A stretch of 64,000 nucleotides of DNA from Hafnia alvei (GTDB lineage Bacteria > Pseudomonadota > Gammaproteobacteria > Enterobacterales > Enterobacteriaceae): NCBI RefSeq assembly GCF_964063325.1, contig NZ_OZ061315.1:2852001-2916000 (forward strand), written 5' to 3'. The position numbers and the translations under genes are program-made. Of this stretch, positions 18,193 through 26,898 are shown in pieces (the first letter of the stretch is position 1; each line of letters begins with the position of its first letter). The notes beneath the pieces are model-generated. The model had not been told where the DNA came from. It searched no databases and worked only from the letters and a program-made list of their open reading frames with translations.

Positions 18193-18212
18193 CTAGGGGG
18201 CTTACCCCCTAG
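18193..18212. terminator. Hairpin between convergent flgN and the 98-aa gene
   Basis: CTAGGGGG-CTTA-CCCCCTAG, a perfect 8-bp stem with a 4-base loop, sits in the 33-bp gap between the converging genes. There is no strong T-run on either side, so termination efficiency is uncertain. Confidence 0.5.
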
Positions 18213-18219
18213 AGCAAAT

Positions 18220-18516
18220 CTATTTCTGCCACATAGGTACAAGCAAGCTAGGTGACAAATTCAACCTGCGTCGAATCAGTACCTTAGAGTTTGTAGTGCG
18301 CAAAAACTTATTATCATGCAACGTTCTAAATGGGCTAATTTCTTGCTCAGAGCTCATTTCTCTCGCTATCGATTTTGCACATACAGGATCTTCATTTAGC
18401 TTAATATTCGCCTGCGCCGGGCTCTTCTTTAAAATAGAAACCGGTGCCGACGGCTGCTCTGATTTACAGAGTAAGATCGTATTTAACGGACGCTGTACAT
18501 TATTACTCGTGTTCAA
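18220..18516 (-). CDS. Unrecognised 98-aa protein with a SILK motif, TTG start
   Basis: I do not recognise the family. On the - strand a perfect AAGGAGG is followed five bases later by TTG, giving MNTSNNVQRPLN...; an ATG 10 codons upstream lies inside the preceding gene and has no such site. The protein is hydrophilic and basic toward the C-terminus (VLIRRRLNLSPSLL). Residues 27-30 read SILK, one of the short motifs by which eukaryotic proteins dock on protein phosphatase 1. It follows the 447-aa gene by 17 bp, so the two are probably one transcript. No signal peptide or membrane segment is seen. Confidence 0.65.
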   Translation of the reverse strand: MNTSNNVQRPLNTILLCKSEQPSAPVSILKKSPAQANIKLNEDPVCAKSIAREMSSEQEISPFRTLHDNKFLRTTNSKVLIRRRLNLSPSLLVPMWQK

Positions 18517-18533
18517 AAAAACCTCCTTTAGTG

Positions 18534-19877
18534 TTAATTCATCCAATCAGCATTGGTTACTTCCTGCAACTCGTCACACTCGTCATCAATCATTCGTTTT
18601 AAATATTCGAAGTAAAAATCAGCTTTTTTATTACCGCTAATAACGATATCGCCAGTACGCCGACTGCGTACTAATTTCATCGATTCTGAAGTATCGTCGT
18701 AGCCAAACTCTTGCGTGATAGTATTGATTGCTGAGCTAACTGAACCATTCATTTGCGCGCTTTTCTCCGAAACGGAATATAACGCTTTAGAGTAATTATT
18801 TAGCTGATTCTGCACATTTTTATGGTCGAGATAAAATTCCTTCAGAACAGGTACGTTACTTTTTCGCGCCACGTTAAATACCACTAACGGCGTTCTGTTA
18901 TAACAATTGGCATCAATGTTGTAGTACGGCGCAATTCCTTTTAAGAAATCAGATAGCTCCAGAAAAGCAGAGGTCCTATCGCCCGATAAACGATCAAGCA
19001 TAAGCCTCTCAGGAGTTACAAGAGATTCTAGCGGTTTAAACTCAAAAACCGTTGTTAAAGACTCAGCAAATCTAACCTTAGGTTTAGCATCTGGCACACT
19101 ATATTCGTGCTTTGTTCGGCAACAGCCATCCATAGCATTATCTTGATAAGAATGCGTTGACCGCTGATAGCCGTCCATTGAATCATTATCATAAGAATGA
19201 GTTGGGCGCTGGTAGCTTCCAGACGATTCTTCAGACAGCAACAACGGATAATCATATTGCTCAAAACTGTCGCTATTCATATTACTGAATATATTTTCTT
19301 CAGTTAAAACAGGGACAGAATCATCAGAAGATAACGTACATAGCGAAGGACAGTTTGATTCACTGTTTTCTTCTTCGGCTATCGTTGATAAACAACCCGT
19401 TCCTGACACAGCACTCCCACCAGACATGGTGCTGATACTCAAGATAGAACGGTGATGACCATTAGCCAGAACTACACTGTGTTCATTGCTTGGTTGTACT
19501 TTGATATTATCAGGCAGCGAATTCGTTGTTATCGATAACGGTTTTTCATCCAAAGGTACTGATACAATCTTACATGCTGTATTTTGGCTTAAGACCACGT
19601 GTCTTAGCGGCTTATTTTCTAAGCTACCACTATGGTTCTTATTTTCACGCGCATGATAGGCAGTTGGGGATAAGGTACATCTCTCAATGATCCGAGTATT
19701 AGCCATATCTTTCGTGGCTGGAAAAATCGAGTTTGCTTCACGTTTGACACTGATTTTTTTACCACTGTTCAGCAATGCTGCAATACGATCGCCCGCAGCG
19801 CTAGTGGTCGCAACAGGCTGCATCGTATTGGTTATTACGTTACCTGATGGTATGAGTCGTCTTTGATGTACCGTCAT
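18534..19877 (-). CDS. Unrecognised 447-aa protein; candidate secreted effector with repeat and KVRF motif
   Basis: No family recognised. The ATG follows AAGGGGA at good spacing. The first 210 residues are Ser/Thr/Asn-rich and probably disordered. Residues 220-260 hold three imperfect 15-16-residue repeats (SYQRPTHSYDNDSMDG, YQRSTHSYQDNAMDG, CCRTKHEYS). Residues 267-280 read KVRFAESLTTVFEF, an RVxF-type protein phosphatase 1 docking motif resembling that of GADD34-like proteins. The C-terminal 140 residues look folded (LSDFLKGIAPYYNIDANC, ADFYFEYLKRMIDDECDELQ). It lies 84 bp after flhE on the same strand with no clear terminator between, so it may be read with flhBAE and exported by the flagellar system. 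Composition is more AT-rich than its flagellar neighbours. Confidence 0.75.
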   Translation of the reverse strand: MTVHQRRLIPSGNVITNTMQPVATTSAAGDRIAALLNSGKKISVKREANSIFPATKDMANTRIIERCTLSPTAYHARENKNHSGSLENKPLRHVVLSQNTACKIVSVPLDEKPLSITTNSLPDNIKVQPSNEHSVVLANGHHRSILSISTMSGGSAVSGTGCLSTIAEEENSESNCPSLCTLSSDDSVPVLTEENIFSNMNSDSFEQYDYPLLLSEESSGSYQRPTHSYDNDSMDGYQRSTHSYQDNAMDGCCRTKHEYSVPDAKPKVRFAESLTTVFEFKPLESLVTPERLMLDRLSGDRTSAFLELSDFLKGIAPYYNIDANCYNRTPLVVFNVARKSNVPVLKEFYLDHKNVQNQLNNYSKALYSVSEKSAQMNGSVSSAINTITQEFGYDDTSESMKLVRSRRTGDIVISGNKKADFYFEYLKRMIDDECDELQEVTNADWMN

Positions 19878-19960
19878 ATCTTATCCCCTTGGCTTGAGGG
19901 GCAAAGAATACCGTTTCAGCATCGGAGAACCTAGTCAGGCAAAATCCCTAAATATTCCCC

Positions 19961-20365
19961 CTAACGATAATTCACAATCACCTGCTGACTCACCACGCGC
20001 ACCGGTGGGTAAATTACGCCCTTACCGGGGATCTGTAGCGTCATCGTTAGCGGGGATGCGGCGGATTCGCCTTGCAGCGCAGGGCTTTGCCCATTGGCGC
20101 TGTCTAGCCAAAAGCAGCGTTGCGGGGAGCAAAGCTGTACCGCTAATCCTGCTGGCGCAGGATTGAGCAGTTGATAGCGCCAAACCACATCTTGGATCGT
20201 TGCTCCGGCTGGAATTCCCACCGTAGGACTTAACGGGCGTGACGTGACGCTCACGCCTTTATGGCTGAGCGTTGCACCCGTGCTGTCCGCCGACCAACTG
20301 CCGCCAGCGGCGCTGGCAGAGCAGGAAATTGTCATCAGAAGTGTGAGTGAAATGGCGCGTTTCAT
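19961..20365 (-). CDS. flhE: Flagellar accessory protein FlhE
   Basis: Periplasmic protein made with FlhBA in enterobacteria; proposed to regulate or plug the export apparatus. 134 aa with a signal peptide (about residues 1-19, ending SASA) and FlhE-typical WRYQLLNPAPAGLAVQLCS and a Cys pair. The start overlaps the flhA stop by one base. Confidence 0.93.
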   Translation of the reverse strand: MKRAISLTLLMTISCSASAAGGSWSADSTGATLSHKGVSVTSRPLSPTVGIPAGATIQDVVWRYQLLNPAPAGLAVQLCSPQRCFWLDSANGQSPALQGESAASPLTMTLQIPGKGVIYPPVRVVSQQVIVNYR

Positions 20366-22440
20366 TAGGCAGAACCAATGGTTGAGGTCATACGTATCTG
20401 GCGGTTGTCGCTGATTTCCATGTTCGACAATACCACCAGCTGCGGCAACGAGCGGTGTAGGAAGCGCGCTAGCAGCGGGCGCAGCGCGTGGTTGACCAGC
20501 AACACCGGCGGTGCGCCGAGCAATTCCTGACGCTGTAATGCCTGCTGCGCCTGCTCTAACAGGCGATCGGCTAAACCAGGTTCTAAGCCGCCACCGCCTT
20601 GTAGTGCCTGCAATAACAAGCGCTCAAGCGATGTGTCCAGACCAATGACCTGAATCTCGCCTTCGCCGGGGAACCACTGTTGGGTAATCGCACGGCCAAG
20701 CGCCACGCGGATCACCGACGTCAACTCATAAGGATCGCTTTGCGTCGGCGCATGTTCAGACAGCGTTTCAATGATCGTGCGCATATCGCGAATCGAGACT
20801 TTTTCCGCCAGCAGATTTTGCAGAACTTTGTGCAACGTCGTGAGGGTGACGGTGCCCGGAATCAGATCGTCGGTCAGCTTAGGCATTTCCTGCGTAACAC
20901 GTTCCAACAGCTGCTGGGCTTCTTGGCGACCAAACAGCTCGCTGGCGTGATTTCCAACCAAGTGGTTGAGATGGGTTGCCACTACCGTGCTGGCTTCTAC
21001 TACGGTGAAACCTTGGATCTGCGCCTGTTCACGCAGGGCGTTATCAATCCAAATAGCAGGAAGCCCAAACGCCGGATCGACCGTGGCTTCGCCTTCTAAG
21101 GTTCCCGCCGCACTGCCCGGATTAATCGCCAACCAGCGGCCCGGGTGTGCCTCACCGCGTCCCGCTTCAATCCCTTTGAGCAAAATACGGTAACCAGACG
21201 GGCTTAGCTCCAGATTGTCGCGGATATGTACCACCGGCGGTAAAAAGCCCATGGTTTGTGCAAACTTCTTACGAATGCTGCGGATGCGCCCGAGCAATTC
21301 GCCGTTTTGTTGGAAATCGACCATTGGAATAAGGCGATACCCCACCTCCAGACCCAGCGGATCTTCAAGCTGAACGTCTTCCCACGTGGCTTCAACCACC
21401 GGTGGCGCTTCAGGAATAGCTTGTTCAGCCTGCGAAGGTGCCGCGCGCCCTTCTCGCTTGCTGATCCAATAGGCAATACCCAGCAATGCGGCGGTGAACA
21501 GCAGAAACACCAGATTTGGCATTCCCGGAACGAGGCCAAGTAGACCCAACACCGAAGCACTTAAAATCATGACGCGTGGATTGCTAAACAGCTGGGTGAC
21601 CATCTGCTCGCCAACGTCTTGATCGGTACTGACGCGGGTCACGATAACACCCGCTGCGGTGGAGATGACCAGCGCAGGGATCTGCGCAACCAGCCCGTCA
21701 CCGATAGTCAGCAAGGTGTAGGTTTCAGCCGCTTGCCCAACCGGCATACCGTGCTGAATAACCCCCACCAGCAGCCCGCCGACCACGTTGAGCGCCATGA
21801 TCATCAAGCCCGCAACCGCATCACCGCGCACAAATTTACTCGCACCGTCCATGGAGCCGTAGAAGTCGGCTTCCTGCGTCACTTCGGAGCGGCGTTTTTT
21901 CGCTTCATCTTCACCAATCAAACCGGCGTTGAGATCGGCATCAATCGCCATCTGTTTACCCGGCATGCCATCTAAAACAAAGCGAGCCCCAACTTCAGCA
22001 ATACGCCCCGCACCCTTGGTGATAACCATGAAGTTGATCAGCACCAAAATGATGAAGACCACGATGCCAATGGCAAAGTTACCGCCTACTAAGAAGTGAC
22101 CAAAAGCTTCGATAACCCGCCCCGCTGCGGCACCACCGGTATGCCCATCCAGCAAGATAACGCGCGTTGATGCCACGTTGAGCGAGAGTCGCAGTAAGGT
22201 GGAAAACAGCAGGATGGTGGGGAACGCCGCAAACTCCAGCGTACGCTGGGTAAACATGGCTACCAGCAGCACCATGATCGACAGCGCGATATTGAAGGTA
22301 AACAATAAATCTAGAATGAATGGCGGCAGCGGTAGCACCATCATGGACAGGATCATTAGGATCAGGATCGGGCCAGCCAGCACCTTCCACTGCGATCCAT
22401 TCATTCCCTGTATGCGTAATAACGCAGCCAAATTACTCAT
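20365..22440 (-). CDS. flhA: Flagellar export protein FlhA
   Basis: Inner-membrane export-gate component that forms a nonameric cytoplasmic ring and binds chaperone-substrate complexes. The start MSNLAALLR matches homologues (691 aa); the frame opens 7 codons further up inside flhB. It has about eight membrane segments in residues 1-330, the conserved FHIPEP-type loop (EVGARFVLDGMPGKQMAID, DEAKKRRSEVTQEADFYGSM), and a C-terminal cytoplasmic domain. It overlaps the flhB stop by 8 bp. Confidence 0.96.
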   Translation of the reverse strand: MSNLAALLRIQGMNGSQWKVLAGPILILMILSMMVLPLPPFILDLLFTFNIALSIMVLLVAMFTQRTLEFAAFPTILLFSTLLRLSLNVASTRVILLDGHTGGAAAGRVIEAFGHFLVGGNFAIGIVVFIILVLINFMVITKGAGRIAEVGARFVLDGMPGKQMAIDADLNAGLIGEDEAKKRRSEVTQEADFYGSMDGASKFVRGDAVAGLMIMALNVVGGLLVGVIQHGMPVGQAAETYTLLTIGDGLVAQIPALVISTAAGVIVTRVSTDQDVGEQMVTQLFSNPRVMILSASVLGLLGLVPGMPNLVFLLFTAALLGIAYWISKREGRAAPSQAEQAIPEAPPVVEATWEDVQLEDPLGLEVGYRLIPMVDFQQNGELLGRIRSIRKKFAQTMGFLPPVVHIRDNLELSPSGYRILLKGIEAGRGEAHPGRWLAINPGSAAGTLEGEATVDPAFGLPAIWIDNALREQAQIQGFTVVEASTVVATHLNHLVGNHASELFGRQEAQQLLERVTQEMPKLTDDLIPGTVTLTTLHKVLQNLLAEKVSIRDMRTIIETLSEHAPTQSDPYELTSVIRVALGRAITQQWFPGEGEIQVIGLDTSLERLLLQALQGGGGLEPGLADRLLEQAQQALQRQELLGAPPVLLVNHALRPLLARFLHRSLPQLVVLSNMEISDNRQIRMTSTIGSA

Positions 22441-23584
22441 CGGTGGTCTTTTCTCCGGCAAAATCCAGTGCTTCCGGCACTGGCAAGTTTTGTGGTTTCT
22501 TCGGTGCTAAGCCGCCCTCTTTCTGCCAACGTTTTAGCTGGTAGACCCACGCTAAAACCTCGGCAACCGCGGCGTAAAGCGTGGCGGGAATATGGTGTCC
22601 AATCTCGCTGTGTTTATAGAGCGCACGGGCGAGCGGCGGTGCTTCTAGCTGAGGAATTCGATGTTGATTGCCCAATTCTTTAATGCGTAGCGCAATCTCT
22701 CCGGCCCCTTTCGCTAATACTTTGGGCGCGCTCATTTTGTTTTCCTGATACTGCAAGGCCACCGCATAGTGCGTCGGGTTGGTCACAATCACATCGGCCT
22801 TAGGCACATCGCTCATCATACGGCGACGCGCGGCAGCACGTTGCTGCTGGCGAATGCGTCCCTTGACGTGGGGATCGCCTTCTTGTTCTTTAAACTCGTC
22901 TTTGATTTCCTGCTTGGTCATTTTGAGTTTGCTGATGTTGCTCCAAATCTGGTAGAAGACGTCGAACGCCACCATCGGCACCAAGCCCAATACAATCAAC
23001 AACCCGCACATGCCAATCAGATGCAGCGCATCGCCCATCGCATCAAGGGGCGACTCTACAATGAGCGCCAACATTTGCCCCCAGTAATGCCAGATAAACC
23101 AGCCGGCAACCCAGCTAACCAGCACCACCTTCAGCACGCCTTTCAATAACTCCGCTAAGGCCTGACTGGAAAACAAACGCTTTAACCCTGACAGCAGGCT
23201 CATCTTGCTTAAATCAAACTTGATCGATCCCGGATTAAAGAAAAAGCCGCCGATCAACATCGGCGCGGCCCAGCCGACCATCATCAGGCCGAGCAAAACA
23301 GGCATGAGCGCCGTTACGGCCTGCTGCAATAAATTACCAAGCTGGCGCAGCATCTGTTTGTCATTGCTAATGAGTAACTGGTCAAACTGTAAACCCTGCG
23401 AAATCATCGCCGAAAGCTGGCGAGCCAAATGCTCTCCGCCGATCAACAGAATAGAAATACCCGCCGCCAGCATCAGCATCGAGGTGAGCTCACGCGAACG
23501 CGGTACTTGTCCCTTCTCACGCGCTTTTTCAAGCTTATGGGATGTGGGGTCTTCTGTTTTTTCTAGATCGCTATCTTCTGACAC
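22433..23584 (-). CDS. flhB: Flagellar export switch protein FlhB
   Basis: Export-gate protein that autocleaves to switch substrate specificity when FliK signals hook completion. 383 aa, four membrane segments, then a cytoplasmic domain with the NPTH cleavage motif at residues 269-272 (VIVTNPTHYAVAL). First gene of flhBAE. Upstream, CATGGCGAGAATAAAGG (about 23655-23671) loosely resembles an FlhDC half-site. Confidence 0.96.
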   Translation of the reverse strand: MSEDSDLEKTEDPTSHKLEKAREKGQVPRSRELTSMLMLAAGISILLIGGEHLARQLSAMISQGLQFDQLLISNDKQMLRQLGNLLQQAVTALMPVLLGLMMVGWAAPMLIGGFFFNPGSIKFDLSKMSLLSGLKRLFSSQALAELLKGVLKVVLVSWVAGWFIWHYWGQMLALIVESPLDAMGDALHLIGMCGLLIVLGLVPMVAFDVFYQIWSNISKLKMTKQEIKDEFKEQEGDPHVKGRIRQQQRAAARRRMMSDVPKADVIVTNPTHYAVALQYQENKMSAPKVLAKGAGEIALRIKELGNQHRIPQLEAPPLARALYKHSEIGHHIPATLYAAVAEVLAWVYQLKRWQKEGGLAPKKPQNLPVPEALDFAGEKTTDE

Positions 23585-23710
23585 CGCGCAATCCCAAGGC
23601 TTTTGCTAAAGATGAAAATTAGTCAGTGCATAGGATGACAGATGAGAAAAAAAGCCATGGCGAGAATAAAGGGGGGAAATTTAGGTTTATTGCGGGATCG
23701 TTTGGGGTTA

Positions 23711-23734
23711 CTCCTCCCCTTGTTCGGGGAGGAG
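23711..23734. terminator. Hairpin between flhB promoter region and yeaR 3' end
   Basis: CTCCTCCCC-TTGTTC-GGGGAGGAG: a perfect 9-bp GC-rich stem just past the end of the yeaR-norWV run (which reads on the - strand). There is no T-run, so it may be a terminator or part of a dispersed repeat. Confidence 0.45.
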
Positions 23735-23763
23735 ATAAAACGCAGGAGGCACCGTGCGAGAGG

Positions 23764-24108
23764 TTAGCAATCAACCACTTTGGTTAAATCGCTCTTATCT
23801 GCATCTGCGCTGTCTTGAGCAAAGAAATCCAAGTTGAAATAGGTGTCTTCGGTTAGCAGCTCGACTTTATGCCAGTACTGCGGCGGCGAAACGCCGAACT
23901 GTCCAGCATTGATAGTGACTTCAATCTCTGGAGTTTGTGCCTGTTCGTTGGCAAAACCATAATATTTGACCGCGCCCTGCATCACGGAGAGCCGGCCATA
24001 CACGCCGGCTTTGGTGTTGTGGTGGCTTAGCAGCGCCGCAGGTACAGTCTGGCGATTGAAGAACGGTGTGCTACGAGTTACATGATAGTTTGCTGGGATC
24101 TTGAACAT
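23764..24108 (-). CDS. yeaR: YeaR-like DUF1971 cupin protein, nitrosative stress associated
   Basis: Small cupin-like protein of the YeaR/TehB-N family (DUF1971); its biochemical role is not established. 114 aa from the ATG preceded by AAGGTGA; a GTG three codons earlier is in frame. Conserved features: NYHVTRSTPFFNRQTVPAAL, GVYGRLSVMQGAVKYYGFA, FGVSPPQYWHKVEL and TYFNLDFF. In E. coli yeaR is an NsrR-controlled, nitrate/NO-induced gene; here it sits at the end of norVW, which has NsrR-type sites. Confidence 0.88.
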   Translation of the reverse strand: MFKIPANYHVTRSTPFFNRQTVPAALLSHHNTKAGVYGRLSVMQGAVKYYGFANEQAQTPEIEVTINAGQFGVSPPQYWHKVELLTEDTYFNLDFFAQDSADADKSDLTKVVDC

Positions 24109-24126
24109 AGTCTTCACCTTTTCACT

Positions 24127-25269
24127 TTATATTGAGAGCTGACGCAGCAGCGCCAAGCCTTGCATTTGTGCGGTGCCGCCCGCGATATAACCCACTAATT
24201 TTTCGTCGCGATAAGCTTTTGCCAATAGGCTGTTGGCATCCTGTTCTATCTGCCAATCAATGTCGGCAGCCCGTGTTTCCCCCGCTAGCTGTAGCGGGAA
24301 ACGCGGCGTTTTTACATTAACCGGCATCACCGGCAGCGTGACGTGAGTCGGTTCACCCGCGATCGTTTTTGCCAACGCCGCGGCACACTGCGAAATCGGC
24401 TGTAAGAACGGCCATAAGCGACCCTCGATCTGCGCCACATCACCCAAGGCGTAAATATAGGGATCGGAGGTGCGAAGCTGGTTATCAACCACGATGCCTC
24501 GTTCGACGTTCAGCCCCGCCTGTGCAGCAAGCTCGCTGTTAGGGCGTAGCCCCGCGGCGCAAATAACATGGTCGAATTCGCGAGCTTCTCCGTGGGTGAA
24601 AGTAGCCCGAACGCCGTGAGGCAGACGCTGTAGCATCTCCAACGTATTGTTTAGCAACAGCTCACAAGATAGCGCCTGTAACGTTTCTGCCAGTCGCTGC
24701 GCGGCAAACTCAGGCAAAAGGCTCGCCAGAAGCTGTGCGGAAGGATCGCATACGCTGACCTGTTTGCCCGCAATCGCAAGATCGTGCGCAATTTCAGTGC
24801 CGATCAAACCGCCGCCGAGCACCAAAACTCGCTCGCCCTGCATCATTCGTTCACGCAGGTGGCGATACTCTTGCAGGCTATTGAGCGTTTTGATGTCATC
24901 ACTCGCATCTCCCGCCACTGGCGGAACAAAAGCGCGAGCCCCCGTGGCTAAGACCAGTTTGCTGTAGGCTAAAGTGCGTCCATTGACCACAATCGTTTGT
25001 TCTGCGGGATGGATCGCCTCTACGCGCTGTTCGGTGAGCAGCATCATTTTCAGTTCTTGGCGCAGTTCCTGAGCCGTTTTGCGCGTCAGTTGCTCTGCGC
25101 TTTGTTGCTGGCTAAAGGCATGGCTTAGCTGTGGTTTGGCGTAATCCACGCCGTCATCGGCGCAGATCATCACTAACCCTGAGGTCGGCTGCAGACGGCG
25201 CAGGTTACGCGCCAGCTGCAGCCCGGCATGACCACTGCCAACAATAATGACAGGATGATTCTCAGCCAT
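24127..25269 (-). CDS. norW: NADH:flavorubredoxin reductase NorW
   Basis: FAD enzyme that passes electrons from NADH to the rubredoxin domain of NorV. 380 aa; an FAD-binding motif at the N-terminus (IIVGSGHAGLQLARNLR), a NAD-binding motif in the middle (VLVLGGGLIGTEIAHDLA) and YALGDVAQIEG near the FAD ribityl site. It starts 10 bp after norV, so the two are co-transcribed. Confidence 0.94.
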   Translation of the reverse strand: MAENHPVIIVGSGHAGLQLARNLRRLQPTSGLVMICADDGVDYAKPQLSHAFSQQQSAEQLTRKTAQELRQELKMMLLTEQRVEAIHPAEQTIVVNGRTLAYSKLVLATGARAFVPPVAGDASDDIKTLNSLQEYRHLRERMMQGERVLVLGGGLIGTEIAHDLAIAGKQVSVCDPSAQLLASLLPEFAAQRLAETLQALSCELLLNNTLEMLQRLPHGVRATFTHGEAREFDHVICAAGLRPNSELAAQAGLNVERGIVVDNQLRTSDPYIYALGDVAQIEGRLWPFLQPISQCAAALAKTIAGEPTHVTLPVMPVNVKTPRFPLQLAGETRAADIDWQIEQDANSLLAKAYRDEKLVGYIAGGTAQMQGLALLRQLSI

Positions 25270-25279
25270 AATATGTTCC

Positions 25280-26677
25280 TCAGTCGGCAGGATAGAAGTC
25301 GTCTTTGCCCATCAGGCACACCGGGCAGAGGAAGCTGTCTGGCACGTCTTCCCATGCGGTACCTGCCGGAACCCCCTGATTTGGCTCACCGAGTTCAGGA
25401 TCGTAAACCCATGAACAGGTGCGGCAGATCCATTTACCTGAAGAGGATTTTTCTGCGCCCGCACAGCTGCTGTCACAACATGCCGGAGCGCCAAGCTGAC
25501 GGGCAAATTCAGCGCCGAAGGCTTCGCACTGAGCAACCGCGTCTTCGGTCGGTTTCCACTCTGCTTTGATGCCGCGCATCATCATGAATCCACAATCTTG
25601 CAGACGTGAAGAGATACGGTCGACGGCACCACCGCTCCAGCCGTGACTACCAAACGCCGCCGCGGCTTTGCCGGTAAAGCGCAGGCCCTGCATCTCTTCT
25701 AATAACCCTGCCACCTGCGGCAGCATTACGTTATTGACCGTTGGAGAACCGACTAAAATGCCCTTGGATTTGAACACTTCGGTCAGTACGTCATTCTTAT
25801 CTGAGTTTGCCAGATTGAACTGTTTGACCACCACGCTAGGATCGGCCAGACGGATACCGCGAGCAATCGCCTCCGACATGGTGCGCGTGCCGTTCCACAT
25901 GGTGTCGTAGATCAGGGTAATTTGGTTTTCCTGATAGCTGTCCGCCCATTTGAGATAGTTTTCAACGATCTGCGCCGGATTATCGCGCCAGATAATGCCG
26001 TGCGAAGTACAGATCATATCGAGCGGCAAGTTCAGTGATAATACTTCTTCAATCTTTTTCGTGACCAGTTTGCTGAACGGCGTCAGGATGTTGGCGTAAT
26101 ACTTGATGCATTCGTTATACAGTTCGTTTTGGTCAATTTCGTCGTTGAACAAACACGCACTGGCAAGATGCTGACCAAAAGCGTCGTTGCTAAACAGCAG
26201 CGCATCTTCCGTCATGTACGTCATCATGCTGTCTGGCCAATGCAGCATTGGCGCTTCAACGAAGACTAATTTTTTGCCGTTGCCGATATCAATAGAGTCA
26301 CCGGTTTTTACCACGCGGAAATTCCAATCTTGGTGGTAATGACCTTTGATGGAGTTCACCCCATTGGCGGTGCAGTAAATTGGGGTGTTCGGAATTTTGG
26401 CCATCAGCGCAGGCAATGCGCCGCTGTGGTCGCTTTCTGCGTGGTTGGCAATGATGAAATCAATTTTGTCTAAATCGATTTCGCGCTCTAAATTCGCCAC
26501 AAACTCGGCCGCGTAAGGCGTCCAGACGGTATCGATCAGAACATTCTTTTCTTCTTTAATCAGATAGCTGTTGTAGCTAGAGCCTTTGTGAGTCGAGTAT
26601 TCGCTGCCGTGAAATTCGCGCAGTTCCCAGTCTTGTTTACCCACCCAGTAGACGTTGTTTTTTACCTGAATAGCCAT
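25280..26677 (-). CDS. norV: Anaerobic nitric oxide reductase flavorubredoxin NorV
   Basis: Flavodiiron enzyme that reduces NO to N2O under anaerobiosis. 465 aa in three parts: a metallo-beta-lactamase-like di-iron domain with H79, E81, D83, H84 (NHAESDHSG), H146, D165 and H226; a flavodoxin domain (about 253-395, [17 protein letters not shown]); and a C-terminal rubredoxin with two CxxC pairs (about C418/C421 and C451/C454). The linker carries an extra ACCDSSC. E. coli NorV is slightly longer (479 aa). No norR is adjacent. Confidence 0.96.
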   Translation of the reverse strand: MAIQVKNNVYWVGKQDWELREFHGSEYSTHKGSSYNSYLIKEEKNVLIDTVWTPYAAEFVANLEREIDLDKIDFIIANHAESDHSGALPALMAKIPNTPIYCTANGVNSIKGHYHQDWNFRVVKTGDSIDIGNGKKLVFVEAPMLHWPDSMMTYMTEDALLFSNDAFGQHLASACLFNDEIDQNELYNECIKYYANILTPFSKLVTKKIEEVLSLNLPLDMICTSHGIIWRDNPAQIVENYLKWADSYQENQITLIYDTMWNGTRTMSEAIARGIRLADPSVVVKQFNLANSDKNDVLTEVFKSKGILVGSPTVNNVMLPQVAGLLEEMQGLRFTGKAAAAFGSHGWSGGAVDRISSRLQDCGFMMMRGIKAEWKPTEDAVAQCEAFGAEFARQLGAPACCDSSCAGAEKSSSGKWICRTCSWVYDPELGEPNQGVPAGTAWEDVPDSFLCPVCLMGKDDFYPAD

Positions 26678-26706
26678 GACCCACTCCTGATTCTTGTTCT
26701 TTTTTA

Positions 26707-26729
26707 AATATGCATTTCAAATGCGCTTT
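26707..26729. promoter_or_regulatory. NsrR-type palindrome 1 upstream of norV
   Basis: An 11-1-11 inverted repeat: AATATGCATTT, C, AAATGCGCTTT. It fits the NsrR consensus AANATGCATTT-N-AAATGCATNTT with two changes in the right arm. It lies about 30 bp before norV. Confidence 0.75.
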
Positions 26730-26745
26730 TGCAATTATAGTATTT

Positions 26746-26768
26746 AATATGCATTTTAAATGCAACTT
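26746..26768. promoter_or_regulatory. NsrR-type palindrome 2 upstream of norV
   Basis: AATATGCATTT, T, AAATGCAACTT, again an 11-1-11 match to the NsrR consensus. Its centre is 39 bp from that of palindrome 1. Two sites suggest cooperative NO-sensitive repression of norVW-yeaR. Confidence 0.75.
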
Positions 26769-26831
26769 AAAGGGTGCACTTTTTCTTGGGGTAACCCTTG
26801 AGGAGTATCCGCGAGTTTTAGCGGTGAAAAC

Positions 26832-26858
26832 AAAAAACGCCAGCAAGATGCTGGCGTT
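26832..26858 (-). terminator. Rho-independent terminator after efeB
   Basis: AACGCCAGC-AAGAT-GCTGGCGTT; on the - strand the 9-bp stem is followed by a T-run. It lies 41 bp past the efeB stop and separates efeUOB from norV. Confidence 0.85.
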
Positions 26859-26898
26859 CGAGTTGTGAGTTTAGGCTCTTATCTCATTAATATTTAAA

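Noticed and set aside
19890..19960. Sigma-28 promoter before the 447-aa gene
   Set aside because: A CATCGG core is present but the -35 block does not match TAAAGTTT; read-through from flhBAE is simpler.
20680..21975. Long + strand frames antisense to flhA (95-139 codons)
   Set aside because: Shadows of a clear flhA gene in GC-rich codons; no independent signal.
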